Shown here: one piece after another, positions 1 through 11,700 of the stretch
How the letters are laid out: every line of letters starts with the position of its first letter
Numbering within the stretch: the first letter of the stretch is position 1
Assembly: GCF_001546455.1 (NCBI RefSeq)
Contig: NZ_KQ956810.1
Coordinates: 58,667-97,474 of the forward strand
Length of the DNA: 38,808 bases
DNA from: Gardnerella vaginalis
Lineage (GTDB): Bacteria; Actinomycetota; Actinomycetes; Actinomycetales; Bifidobacteriaceae
Direction: 5' to 3'
Notes under the pieces: generated by a model
What the model was told of the DNA's origin: nothing
Database searches by the model: none
What the model saw: the letters and a program-made list of their open reading frames with translations, nothing else
Position numbers and translations under genes: made by a program

Positions 1-1565
1 CCACCAATGTTCTCCTCATCGGCAACAGGAGCACCAAGACGCGCAAAACCACCATGCATATAATAAGATTCGCGCAACTGATATTGAAGAACATGGCTTT
101 GAGTGCCATTAGTCCAAAAATCGCGATTTGGAACTTTACTAACTTTCCACCCGTTGCCTACATATTCATAGTCTCCATAGGCATTAGGATCCATATTTCC
201 AAACACGCTAACATCAACATTGCCTTCGATTCCTGGGACTACAGCCGAGGAAGTATACTGCCATCCGCGCAAAGTAGTTCTAATATTAAACAGCGGAGTT
301 GCGCCATAGCTAGCAATCCAGCTCAAACGATCGTGAATATACTGCGAATTAAGCGGACCGTTTGCATAACTTGCGTAAGAATAAACACCAAGATTGGTGT
401 ATCCTGCACTATACAATTGGTTCCACCAAGACGAAACAATATTTTGGTAAACGTACGGATTGTTTGGAGCAGTGTGGCCCGCCCAAACCCATTTTTCTAG
501 ATCGTAGTAAACAGGGTAAGAAAGGTCACTTGGGCTAACACCAGCGTTTCTTAAAAGCTTTGCAACATCCGCACCCTCGTTAGCGCCGTCCGCAGGCGTT
601 TCTGCATATGAATAAATGTAAATTCCAAAAGGAATACCTAAACGCTTGCACTCATTAATATTGCGCAAAGCATACTTATCGTAGCCATTATCCCAACCAT
701 AGCTAATGCGAATAATCGCACCCTCTACGCCAGCATTCTTAGCAGCAGCCCAGTTAATTTCCTTTTGATGTTCGGAAACATCAATCACGCCTCTTGCGTT
801 GTATGCAAACAAGTTGCCATTGCCAGTGTAGAACGCTTTAGTCCCGTTGTAATTGCCCCACCTAGTGCCAAATCCGTTTGTTGGCAAATAGGCTCCTTGC
901 AATGCATCACTAGTTAAATCGGCAGATGTTTTAGAACCAGATTCCTGCAATTCCTTTGCTTGAGACCTTAAAGTAGAGCCTTCTGAGTTATTTTGAGTGT
1001 TACTTATAAGAACAACTCTATTGTGCTTGGATATACGCTTTTTGGCGGAAACATTAACATTTTCGCCTTTAGAAGAATCTTCTTTATTTGCGCGCTTTAT
1101 GTCTTTTCTTAAATCACCAACCGAAATAGGCGTAAAGCGTTCCCCGTTGCTTTTAACTAGCGGATCTGGCTGCTTATCTTTAGTTCCAACAATCTTAGAA
1201 TCCGTAATAATCTTGCCAGTTTTAAGCGATTTTAATTTACCATTAGATGTAAGCGCATACTTTGAAGACACAACTTCGTCTTTGTTTTTAAGGGAAGATG
1301 CGACTTTTTCTGGTAATTTAGAATCATTGATTGAATTGCCATTAGGATTATCGCTTAAACGGTAATCGCCAATGGTGTTGTGGTCGCTATCTGCACTATC
1401 TGCGTCATTCGTGCCATCAGCATTACTCGTGCTGTCCACAACTTTAGAAGTACTATTTTTAAAATCCAAACGATTTTCAACTTTAAACGCAGGAGCAGCG
1501 TTAACAACAAGAGCTGTTGCTATAGAAGCTAAACCTGCAATTACACGTACGATAATCTGTCCCAA
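1..1565 (-). CDS. Secreted GH25-family lysozyme (muramidase), partial at the left edge
   Basis: The minus-strand frame stays open from about 1580 to the window edge, so the C-terminus is missing; about 521 codons are visible. It starts with a signal-peptide-like stretch (VIAGLASIATALVV, then NAAPA). A long polar region of about 200 residues follows, rich in Ser, Asn, Asp and Lys. Next comes a GH25 catalytic domain with the hallmark RGVIDVSEHQ, then GAIIRISYGW, FGIYIYSYA and YPVYYDLEKW, which match the acidic active-site strands of Chalaropsis-type muramidases. The last visible part (YYMHGGFARLGAPVADE) resembles an LGFP repeat, often linked to the cell envelope. It would cleave peptidoglycan outside the cell. 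The start is uncertain: a GGAGGAG Shine-Dalgarno lies just before TTG at 1565, and a GTG at 1580 is the other in-frame option. There is no ATG choice. Family confident, start moderate. Confidence 0.88.
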   Translation of the reverse strand, partial: MGQIIVRVIAGLASIATALVVNAAPAFKVENRLDFKNSTSKVVDSTSNADGTNDADSADSDHNTIGDYRLSDNPNGNSINDSKLPEKVASSLKNKDEVVSSKYALTSNGKLKSLKTGKIITDSKIVGTKDKQPDPLVKSNGERFTPISVGDLRKDIKRANKEDSSKGENVNVSAKKRISKHNRVVLISNTQNNSEGSTLRSQAKELQESGSKTSADLTSDALQGAYLPTNGFGTRWGNYNGTKAFYTGNGNLFAYNARGVIDVSEHQKEINWAAAKNAGVEGAIIRISYGWDNGYDKYALRNINECKRLGIPFGIYIYSYAETPADGANEGADVAKLLRNAGVSPSDLSYPVYYDLEKWVWAGHTAPNNPYVYQNIVSSWWNQLYSAGYTNLGVYSYASYANGPLNSQYIHDRLSWIASYGATPLFNIRTTLRGWQYTSSAVVPGIEGNVDVSVFGNMDPNAYGDYEYVGNGWKVSKVPNRDFWTNGTQSHVLQYQLRESYYMHGGFARLGAPVADEENIG

Positions 1566-1663
1566 AACTCCTCCAGACACATGTTTTTACGTGTTTAACC
1601 GTTATAACAATAGCAACATGCGCAAACACCTTTAGAAACGCTAACTGGCAGAAATGGGGATAA

Positions 1664-1724
1664 ATTGCAAGAAAAATCACAAGAAAGATTGCAAGAAAGA
1701 TTGCAAGAAAGATTGCAAGAAAAA
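1664..1724. repeat. 12-bp tandem repeat upstream of the lysozyme gene
   Basis: About five units of ATTGCAAGAAAG (one diverged) lie between tRNA-Gly and the lysozyme start, followed by loosely repeated AATAAAAAGT stretches to about 1760. On the lysozyme strand this is a pyrimidine-rich tract. Copy-number change here could alter promoter spacing or the leader of the lysozyme gene. That is inference only. Confidence 0.85.
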
Positions 1725-1762
1725 AGTGGAATAAAAAGTAAGAATAAAAAGTGAGAATAAAA

Positions 1763-1836
1763 TGGAGCGGATGACGGGAATCGGACCCGCGTCATCAGTT
1801 TGGAAGACTGATACTCTACCATTGAGCTACATCCGC
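1763..1836 (-). tRNA. tRNA-Gly (anticodon UCC), CCA encoded
   Basis: The minus strand folds as a full cloverleaf. The acceptor stem GCGGATG pairs with CATCCGC, followed by discriminator T and an encoded CCA. The D arm contains AGCTCAATGGTAGAGT, the anticodon loop CTTCCAA gives anticodon TCC, and the T arm contains GGGTCCGATTCCC. Length is 74 nt including CCA. A strong promoter lies about 53 bp upstream. Confidence 0.97.
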
Positions 1837-1889
1837 AATCTGCGAATTTTGCAAGCTATTAATTACCTTGCAAAACAGCAACTCGATTA

Positions 1890-1918
1890 ATTATACAGAC
1901 TGTTTAGACCTAAAGCAA
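1890..1918 (-). promoter_or_regulatory. Sigma-70-type promoter for tRNA-Gly
   Basis: On the minus strand, TTGCTT (1918-1913) and TATAAT (1895-1890) are separated by exactly 17 bp. The -10 is a perfect consensus. The tRNA 5' end lies 53 bp downstream, so the precursor would carry a leader of about 45 nt. Confidence 0.75.
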
Positions 1919-1943
1919 CTTTCGACACTCGCGCTAAATTGTG

Positions 1944-1988
1944 CAATACGAACAATACGAACAATACATGCAATACGTACAATACGCG
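1944..1988. repeat. 9-bp tandem repeat (CAATACGNN x5)
   Basis: Five consecutive 9-bp units start with CAATAC: two identical CAATACGAA copies, then CAATACATG, CAATACGTA and CAATACGCG. The array sits between the 3' end of acpS and the tRNA-Gly promoter. No coding role is seen. Confidence 0.85.
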
Positions 1989-2017
1989 CTGCAGTTAGCT
2001 AGATTAAAGTTTTATGA

Positions 2018-2500
2018 TTAAAAATCGCATAACTCTAAAACAACAAACGCAGAGGCGATTGCAGATGCGTCTTCAAACAAACCATCGTGGCTTAAAGACA
2101 CATGCCATCTAACAGAAAAGCCCTTCTGTGCATTAATCGTAGGAACCGTGCTCAAAGATTGCATAAGCTTTTCATTAACAGCAGCATCAAGATGAACGCT
2201 TGGGCAACCACGAGAATCATCTAAAATCTCAATGCTTGCCCATGGAGTGTTATCTAATGTGTAAGGATATTTTGCATCTTCAAACAAAGATAAAGCCTCG
2301 CACCACGCTTTTATAACCGCCTCTTTACCAGCCCAGCGAGCAGCAACGTGAATCGCCTCAGCGTCGTTTTTTAAGTGCGCTCGCATGGCACACTGCCTAA
2401 GCTCGCGCGCGGAAAATAGCGAGCGCCATCCATTGCTATCTTGCATTTGTTGCGCAAATTGTGCAATCTGTACAACATCGTGACCAATGCCTGCAATCAT
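2018..2500 (-). CDS. acpS: Holo-[acyl-carrier-protein] synthase (phosphopantetheinyl transferase)
   Basis: AcpS transfers 4'-phosphopantetheine from CoA to a serine of an acyl carrier domain; here the obvious target is the ACP domain of the adjacent type I Fas. The 160-residue protein has both family signatures: GIGHDVVQI near the N-terminus (metal-binding Asp) and WAGKEAVIKAW around residue 65 (the Glu/Lys motif). Actinobacterial type I synthases, unlike fungal ones, usually lack a fused transferase, which fits a separate gene next to fas. I chose ATG at 2500 because AGGA lies 10 nt upstream; a GTG nine bases earlier (2509) would leave almost no spacing. A hairpin array (2532-2680) separates it from fas, so co-transcription is likely but not proven. 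Confidence 0.9.
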   Translation of the reverse strand: MIAGIGHDVVQIAQFAQQMQDSNGWRSLFSARELRQCAMRAHLKNDAEAIHVAARWAGKEAVIKAWCEALSLFEDAKYPYTLDNTPWASIEILDDSRGCPSVHLDAAVNEKLMQSLSTVPTINAQKGFSVRWHVSLSHDGLFEDASAIASAFVVLELCDF

Positions 2501-2531
2501 TAAGCTCACTTCCTAACTACTCTAGAACGTC

Positions 2532-2680
2532 GTTCTTTGTACGCGATTCAGCTGTTTCTTGATACAAAATGCGTCAATCTTCTCCCGAGTTTGTACGTGA
2601 TTCGGCTGTTTTTTGGTACAAACTCGGGAAAAACCTTCCGCACTTTGTAGCTCAAAACGGCGTGTCGAGCTACAAAATCG
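2532..2680. repeat. Hairpin array B1: three tandem units, 54-bp period
   Basis: Three units start at about 2536, 2590 and 2644. Each has TTTGTA and TACAAA half-sites exactly 21 nt apart. The middle unit is a perfect 13-bp inverted repeat (CCCGAGTTTGTAC at 2584-2596, GTACAAACTCGGG at 2616-2628) with a 19-nt loop. The third has perfect 10-bp arms (TTTGTAGCTC / GAGCTACAAA) around AAAACGGCGTGTC. It fills the fas-acpS gap. Related arrays lie at 20.76 and 29.70 kb (53-bp period) and at 16.85, 23.74 and 28.37 kb (73-bp period). No T-run follows the stems, so they do not look like intrinsic terminators. Confidence 0.9.
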
Positions 2681-2731
2681 GGAAAGAACGCGGAAAATCG
2701 CTATTGCGGATTAGCCACACTCATGTCTACA

Positions 2732-5700
2732 TTAGCAATAATAGCCGCTGGCATCTAGGCGCGCATCTGGGTTTAGCAGCATAGCTTTTTCTGCTTCATG
2801 CCCATCGTAGCGAGATCCATCTGGCATGCGCGTACCGTCTTTAAGCAAACGGCGATTTTGCACAGGCTCAAACAGCTGCACATGACCCATCATGCCCTCT
2901 TGCAAGAGTCGCTGGCCAGCAGCCAAACGCGCATTTGCCTTTGCTCGCCACTCGTTAAGCGCATCCGTGCCAGCGCTAGACGCTACAGCCGCCTCAAACG
3001 CACCAGGGTGCACAAGCGCCACAAATCCGCTAACATGCCCGAATCCAAGCGATGTAGCCAGAGCCGCTTTAACAGAGCCAATGTGAATCCTCTTTCGCAA
3101 CCAAACCATGTGGTCGTCGCGCGAAAGCTTAGGATCCACGCAATCAAGCGAAGCGTTGATTGGAACCCAGCCACTTCTAAACAGCTGAGTCAAGCCATTA
3201 ATCTGGAACACACATGCGCCACCCTTTGCGTGGCCAGTAAGCGACTTTTGGCTAATCACAAATAGCGGATTTCCGCTTGTACGCCCAATCGCATGCGCAA
3301 GCGTATTGTGCAACTCAGACTCGTTTGGATCATTTGCATTTGTAGACGTATCGTGCTTAGAAACAACAGCAATATCGTCTGGAGTAACGCCAAGAGCTGC
3401 CAAATCGTGCACAAGCTTGGAATCGCGGCCGCCCAATCCTGCAGCGAGCGCGCCCAATCCTGGAGCTGGAATCGAAGTGTGAATACCATCCGCATACGAG
3501 TGAATGAATCCAACTACGCCAGCAACAGGCAAACCAAGCTTAAGCGCAATATCTCCACGCGTAATAAGAATCGTGCCGCCGCCTTGTGCTTCCAGGAATC
3601 CTCCGCGCCTGCGATCATTCGCGCGAGAGAAGAATCGCGGATTTATACCCTTTTCGTACATCTCCTCGCTGTTTGCAGTGGCGTTCATATTGCCAAAGCC
3701 AACCACGGACTCAACGCCAATATCGTCAATCGCACCCGTTACAACAAAGTCGGCTTTGCCGAGCGCAATCTTATCAACGCCTTCTTCTAGCGAAACGGCA
3801 GCAGTGGCGCATGCCGAAACTGGCTGAATCATGTTTCCATAACCGCCAATATACGTTTGCATTACGTGAGCTGCAACAACATTTGGCAACGCTTCTTGAA
3901 GCACGTCTGTAGGAATTTCATGATTTAGGAATCTATCCAAATACAGCTTTCGCATAGACGTCATTCCGCCAAATCCTGTGCCTTGAGTCGATGCCACAAG
4001 AGACGGATGCACAGCTTGCAAAATTTCCGAAGGCGTAAATCCTGCGCAAATGTAGGCGTCAACGGTGGCAACTATGTTCCAAAGCGCAATTGGGTCTACG
4101 CTTCCAACCATCGATGCTGGAATACCCCACTTTAATGGGTCGAAGCCTTTAGGCAATTGCCCACCAACAGTGCGCGTCATGGCTGCTCGCCTTGGCACGC
4201 GAATCATGGATCCAGCTTTGCGCGTAACAACCCATTCGCCAGACTCTGGGTCGCTAGAAATCTCGGTATGCTCTTCGTCTAGCGCCACGTATTCGCGCGC
4301 AATTTGCTCTGTAGCAACGTTGAAAGATACATCGTGGTCAAGGAAGATCTCGGTTTCTTCTTCGTTTGCTCCATCTTTGTAGTCGCCGCCCATGCCAGTT
4401 TCAAATGGCCTTATTCCCGAGCGAGCCACTACCTCGTCGCGATACTTTTCTGCAATGTCTTCTTCTGGTACAAGTGTGCCTTCCGCATCGTACCAGCCTG
4501 GCTTTGGTGAATCTTGCCAAGTGAGCAAGCCCATGCTCCAAGCCAATTCCAAAACAGCGCCTGCACAAAGCGAAACCGTTCCGTCATCTTGGATTGACTG
4601 CTCGGCGCTAAAGCGTGTACGGCCAGAGCCCCACGGGCCAATCTCACCAATAGAAACTATAACGATTTGGTCTTTAGGCTTTGCTGTTACGTTCTTCCAA
4701 TCTTCCAAGTTAACGCTTGCTTGAGTTGGAATATTTGGAGACGGAAGCGCCTTGTTAATAGACTTGACTTCAGACTTGATTTCAGACTTGCTTGCAGCAT
4801 CTTTATCAGCCTGCTTACGACTATTCTCTTGCAAAGCCTGCGCTTTAAGCTCGTTCAAATCAAGAGGCTCAGAGCCTAATCCACCTGTTAAATCAACGTC
4901 TAGAGGCGCCTGGGAAGCACGCTCGCGCGCGTCTTTAGTGCACAAATCAAGCAAAAGATTCGCCATCTGGCTTGTTGTAAAGGTTTTTAAGCCACGACTT
5001 TCAACAGCTTCCACAAGAGGATCATTGCCTCCCATTAAGCCAGTTCCGCGCACCCAGCCAATCTTTGGATGAGCAAACGTTACGCGATTCGACCAAACCT
5101 TTTCTGCATGCGCGCGGTTAACAATGGCGTCGAATGCGCTCTTGACTTCGCCATAAGCTCCGTCGCCGCCAAAAATACCGCGATTAGGCGAACCTGGTAA
5201 AACAACGTGCATACAATGCTTTACATCTGTATCTGCTCCGATTTGCGCAAATCCTGCGATTGCGCGCTCAACGCCCCAAAGCATAAGCCTTGATTGCGAT
5301 TCAAAAAGCGCACCAGAATCCGCCAAAGTTCCATTAACTGGTGGAGCTGCAAATGGGAAGAACAGCGTTGGGCTGTATGCAGGCTTCAAAATGGTGGTTG
5401 TAGCTCCACTAACCTTCTTAGAAACCGTACCAACCCACTTTACAAGAGCGTCAACATCTCGGTAACTAGACAAGTTTGCTGGAACAAGCCACAATTTAGC
5501 CGAAGCGGTTGCGTGAAGTCGGTAAGCTTCTTTAGCCCACTTTTTTACACTTGGCTTAAAGCTGTGAGAAGTGGCAATAACCGTAGCTCCGCCTTCTAGA
5601 AGACCAGTCACAACTCGTGCTGCAATCGAATTTGGCGCAACGCCTGTTACAACGGCAACGTCTCCTTCAAAGCAATTTGAGAAGATTTGCGAATCGTCTC

Positions 5701-8700
5701 CATAGTAGAAATGATCACGCAACTTAGGCAAATCGCCAGTAGACTTTAGCGAATCCTGCGCAATCTGCTTAAAGATGGAAGACAATACCGTGTAGTTAAT
5801 GTCTTTGCACTTTTTAGCAAACCACTCAGCTTCGCTAGAGACTGCACGGCCTAAGCCAACAAAGCTACCGTAGCGGTTCAAAGTTTCTCTAACGTACTCA
5901 AGATCTTCGGGATTGTTTGTGTAGAAACCATCCCTGGAATTGTAGTAGAGGCTAGCCAAATCTTCGCGAGCGCTAGCCCAGCGATCATCGAAAAGAATCG
6001 CCTTGCGCTCGTCAAATCGTGGCTCCACCTGCTTTGGCCAATCCGACCCAAGCTCGGCTTCCACGGCTGCAACAACGGCAGCATTTTCATCTTCCTCCAC
6101 CTGGGCATGAGGAGCCTCAACGCCAAGCTTTGCTAACACAAACTTAGCAGTAGCAGCCAAAACGCCATTAGCTCCAACCACCTTTTGCGCAAACTCGTCT
6201 AAGGCAGCAGAATCAACAACCGCACCCGAAGCAGCGCCCGCGCCAGAGCCTGGAATCGAAACCTGAACTCCGTTAGCTTTAGCAACGCTTTGTATAGCGG
6301 CATCTATAATAGCTTCTGCCTGAGCTGCATTCTTTGCACAATCCGCGCCAATCTGCGCCAAATCTCCGCCTCGAACGCTTGCGCCAGAACGCGTTTGCAA
6401 AACAAGAGCCGCCAAAACGTGCGCACGCCAGCCTTCGCCAAGCTTATAAACTTCCATAATGCGCTTATCTACCTGAGCAGGCTTTACGCCAGCTGCACCA
6501 AACAAGCTGCGAAGACGTTCGCGCACAATATCGCTAAGCACAGCACCAAAAGCCTTATAGCGCGGAGCTGCAGAATTAACCAGCTTGTTTAGCGCGCTCA
6601 TTGGAGCTTCTGCGGCGCCATCCACGCTAGGCACTCCAAGCTCGGAGCTTATGTCCATTAAAAGCTGGTTTCGCCTAGAAGATACACCGTTTGTTAGCGT
6701 ATCCGTTGTGTCGGCAGCGCCAATCTGGTCGGCGCGAATCTTGGCACTGTATGCAATCAGCATTTCAATAGCATCAGACGCTTTAAATGGCAAATCTTCT
6801 GCAACAGAGCCAGATGGCGCAGATGGCACATTTTGCGTTGCATTTGACGCATTTTGCACAGAATTATTTGCATTTATTTGAGTAGATACAGCAGGTGCTG
6901 TGGCGGAAGCTTTTTGTGCGGCAGCGTGGGAAGAATCGCCAGCAGCCGTTGAATTAGCAACCGCGCTTTCATCATCTTCAAAAACTTCTGGCACAAGCGA
7001 ATCTGTGTCTGTTTTATAAACACGACTCTCATCTCGCCCAACGTTATAAACAGCAACACGATGTCCGCTAAACTCTGGCATTGCAAGCGTTTTTGCGCCA
7101 AGATTTGCCAAAGTTGGCGCGTTTGCTAAACCAACCTCAACATATTCTTCTACACCTAATCCGCCGCAAGATGTGCTAGAGAACATAAGCGCTTGCGTTT
7201 CAATCCAGCGAACAGGGGAAGCAAACTGCCAAGAAAGAAGCTCCGTAAGCAGCAATCTACCAAGCTTTTGCTCGTCTGCAGCATAAGAATTCCAAACTTC
7301 ATCATTCTCTAACGCATCTTTAATACGCTCCGAAGGCACAACGTCTAGAATCTTTTGCGCAAACTCGCGAGTAAGCTCAAATGGGCACGCAACCAAGTTT
7401 GGAATATAGCGGCCAACAAGCACCGAATAATCAATATGCTTAGGCAGCAACGAATCCAACTTATTGCGGAACTCTGGCACACCTTTTCTAAGCAGCTTAG
7501 AGTGGAATGGCACGTCAATTCCTGGCACAAGCATAAACGGCGGCTTTCCGCCATATTCCTCAGCACGTTTAGCGGAATCTTTGGCCAAGGCTTTAAGACC
7601 TTTTACCGTTCCTGCAATCGCATACTGCTGACCTGCCAAATTGTAGTTTACGATTTGCAAGAACTCGCCAGTTTGCTTGGAGATTCCTTCAACATAGGCA
7701 TTTACGCCAGAATCATCTACACCAAACTGATTTGGACGCAAAGCTCCCATTCTATAGTTGGATCGGCCTTGCGCATCTCGCTCAATCAAATGATGCATAG
7801 TAGATCCGCGGTGGAACACAAGCTCCAACACTGTTTCCAGCGGAATAATCTGAGCAAACGAGCTTAGCGCATTGTATTCGCCAAGCGAGTGGCCAGCAAA
7901 GTAAGCTGGCCAAATATCGCATCCAGCTTCACGCAAGCGAGCCGTCTGAGCAAAAGCAACAGTGGCAAGCGCAACTTGCGTAAATTGCGTTAAGTTAAGC
8001 AAACCTTCTGGGTGACGATACGTTACGCCATTTGCTGTTAGTTCCTTAGGATTATCTCGAACAACAGCAAGAATTGAGAATCCAAGCTTTTCGCGAGTAA
8101 GCTTATCGGCGCGCTGCCAAGTTTCGCGCACGGCTGGGCTTTTGGCGCGCTCATCTAGCGACATACCTTGCTTTTGAATACCCTGACCTGGGTATACAAA
8201 GGCGGCGCGGGCAGCGGCCGTAAGAGCGCTAGCCTTAGACACAATTTGCCCATTTACGCGGCATGTTACTTCTAACGCAAGCCCTGCGCGACGAACTTTT
8301 CCTACACGCTCAACCGTAATTTCAACCTGGTCGTTAAGCTGCACCATGCCGTACATGTTGTACGTCCAGCCAATCAACTCGTAGTGCGCGCCTTTTTCAT
8401 CCAAGGCTTGCGCAACGTGCTGAGCTGCCGCCGAAAGCCACATTCCGTGTACAAGCGGAGCATTAAGCCCCGATATTGCAGCACCTCTGTAAGAAGTGTG
8501 AATTGGGTTAAAATCGCCAGAAGTGCGCGCAAATGCCGTCATGTCTTTAGGCGCGTTCAAAACCACTCTTCTAAGCATTCTTCTAGGAGTGGCTTCTACT
8601 TTATAATCATGCAAATCTGCGGAGGCTCCGTATTGCGCAGCAGGCTTTGGCAGAGCCGCGCTGTAGCTGCGACCGCGAATCGCAAATCGCTCTGTTTCGT

Positions 8701-11700
8701 GCGCTAGATGCGTTCCGTCTTGCGCTAAATGAACAACGTTGATTGTAACAACTCGCCCAGAAGCAGACTCTTGTGCGCTTTGCGCCCAGCCAACAAGGTT
8801 TACGCGCTCACCTACGTGCTTTTGCAAATCGCCGTTCGAAACATCTAGCTCTATTAAGTGGTCTAAATGAACAGCATTAAGCAAGCCTTCGATTACTGGA
8901 TACCCGTTTACCATTACGGACCCCAAAGCAGAATAAATCGTTGGCCAAGCAGGGCCAACAAGCGCGTCTGGAACAATTCTAGACGGCTGTAATCCGCCCG
9001 AAAGTCGCCCAGCTGTAGCAGATTCATGATCAATTCCAAGATTTCTGGAAAGCGTGTACGAAGACTTTACTACGCCAAATGGCGATTCTTGCGATTTGCT
9101 GCTTTCATCTACTTTAGGCATCTCGCTTAAAGCATCTCCCGTAATCGCAATGTTTCCAATGCCTGCGGTTGCGGCAAGCATTTTATAAACGTGCTCTGGA
9201 AGACGCTCGCGGTCTACTACTGGTATGCTTCCTGCGCGCTTTGCATCTACAATAAGCGGAATCACAATGTTTCTCACAGCATGATTCTTATTATTGTTTA
9301 AATCATTGCCGCTTAAATCATCCCAGAATGTATCTAATTTAATATCTAAATCAAGCTTAATTACGCTATCTTCTTCACTAACAACGCTTATAACGTAGTT
9401 TTCACTGCATTCTTGCGTTCCGTAAGCTGGGTTAGAAGTTACGTGACCAATCCAAGATATATTCGGGCAGGCGCGCACATATTCTTCAACATTTTTTGCG
9501 CACGCGATTTGACTAAACGCGCTTTGACTAAACGCGCTTTGCGCAAGAGAAACTTTAGAATCGCAAGCATCCGCACGACTTATAATCGCAGCTTCAAATC
9601 GCCCTAAAATATCTGCGATTGGCTCGTCCATTGTTGTTATTCCAGCAACAGAAATCGGCCCTGGGATTACGCGAACAGCGTCTGCCGAGTAGCGCGAATC
9701 TTCCGACTGCCAAAGCTGATCCTGGCCCCACCAGCGCAGCAAATCGTTGTCGATTACTGGCACAAACGGCATTGGCTTAGGGTATTCTCGCACCAAAGTT
9801 GGGAACCATGCGGCATCCATTGGAATAACGTTTGTTTGCGCTGCCTCTGGGAACTTTTCAATAAGATTGTTCAAAGCTTCTTGAGGATTTTGGCAAACGC
9901 TTTGCAAAGAAGGCAGGCTTGAGTCAAATTCTCCAGAATCCTGCCACGTAAAACGCGCTTCAATTCGCTCAAGCAAATGCACGTAGCGAGTGGCGTATGT
10001 GGAATCCGCCCACGGGTAGCATAAGTCAAGGAATCGCTGAGCAAATTGCTGGTATGTCATGCTCTCAACATTGCCAAAATACGGCTTTGCTGTTGTATTA
10101 AGAGCCGCAATAACCTCGTCTTTACGTAATTCAAGCTCTTCTGGATGCTTCATCATGTGAACAAGAAGCCTTCCACAGCGCGCAGACGCATTCTCAATCT
10201 CGTAAATATCTGCATGCAAATGGCTTAATCCGCTTGTCATTCCTCCAACAACTTTTCCAGAAGGCACCCAGCGCTCTCCAATAGGAGCAAACGGATTTTC
10301 ACTAGCACCAAGACCCTCTACACTGTTAGCATGCGATTGAACAATTCCAGGCGTTTCAACAAGCATCTTCTTAACTTGCGGGCTTGTATGCGCTTCTTTT
10401 GCTGTCATTGCAGCAGTGCCAATCATTACGGCGTCCACTGGCATATTTGGCAAATCGTACTCATTTGACCATTCGCCACTAATATAATCGGCAGCGCGCG
10501 AAGGAGTGCCAATTCCGCCACCTGCTACAAGCACCAAATTATTGCATTCACGCACCTGCGCATAAGTGTTAATAAGCAAATCGTCTAGCGACTCCCAAGA
10601 ATGGTGGCCGCCTGCAGAACCGCCTTCTACCTGCGCAATAATGGTTGCTGGTTTAACGGCTTTTGCAATGCGAATAACTTGGCGAATCTGCTCAACTGTT
10701 CCTGGCTTAAAAGCAACATACGGGAATCCATCTTCTTGAAGAGTTTTAACAAGTTCCTTTGCCTCGTCTAACTCTGGGATTCCAGCAGAAATAACAACGC
10801 CGTCGATTGGCGCTCCAGAAGCGCGCTTTTTTGGAACTATACGCTTGCCGCCAAACTGCAAATTCCACAAATAGCGGTCCATAAACATGGCGTTGAATTC
10901 TACAGTTGCTCCCTCTTTTAGCTGCTTTTGGAGCATTTCCACATGCTTGTCAAACACTTCTTCTGTTACTTGGCCGCCGCCCGCAAGCTCCGCCCAATAT
11001 CCCGCGTTTGCAGCAGCCGCAACGATTTGCGGATCTACAGTTGTTGGAGTCATGCCAGCAAGAAGAACAGGAGCCTTGCCCGTTAGCTTGCTGAATTTTG
11101 TTATTACTCTGCGTCCAGACTCGGTTTCAACAACTTTCGGCGCAAATTTATTCCAGCAAACAGTACGCAAAGAATTTGCGGAAGAAGCATCCATTGTAGA
11201 AGCAGCAGCACGAGCCGCCATTGTTCCCGCTTCCACTATTCCAGCGCCACTACCCTGCACTAGAGCGCCCGTAAGCTTGCCCAACACTTCTCCAGGGCCC
11301 ATATCTAACACAAAAAGATTCTGCGCAGCATCTTCAAGACTTGCCAAAGTTTCTTTGATTTGACTTGCCCAATCAACTTGTTCTACAAGCACCTGATTTG
11401 CTAGATGGCGTGTAAGATCCGCATCTATTCCAGCCTGCTTAGCCCACTTTTGCGCGTTTTCAACAGCTTCTTCCATCATTTTTGAATGGAAAGGAACCGA
11501 AACATCTAAGTATTCTGCGATTGGAGAAAATACAGACCCTCCGCACTCTTTAGAATCTCGCAACTTTTTGGAATGTTTGGCTTCTTTTTGAGCTTCGATT
11601 AAAACGGCCTCCATGTCTTGCGGATAACCAGATAACACAATGTGATTTCGCGAATTTTTAACTGCTATCGAAACTTCGGCACGCTTGCGCTCCACGCGAG

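Noticed and set aside
54..1365. Plus-strand frames opposite the lysozyme gene
   Set aside because: The minus-strand reading has clear GH25 motifs over the whole region; the plus frames have none.
2584..2628. Array hairpins as intrinsic terminators
   Set aside because: No T-run follows the stems on either strand, and where termination is needed (bioY, rpmA) separate classical terminators are present.
2532..2680. CRISPR array as an explanation of the regularly spaced repeats
   Set aside because: The whole unit is repeated rather than repeat plus unique spacers, there are only two or three units, and no cas genes are present.
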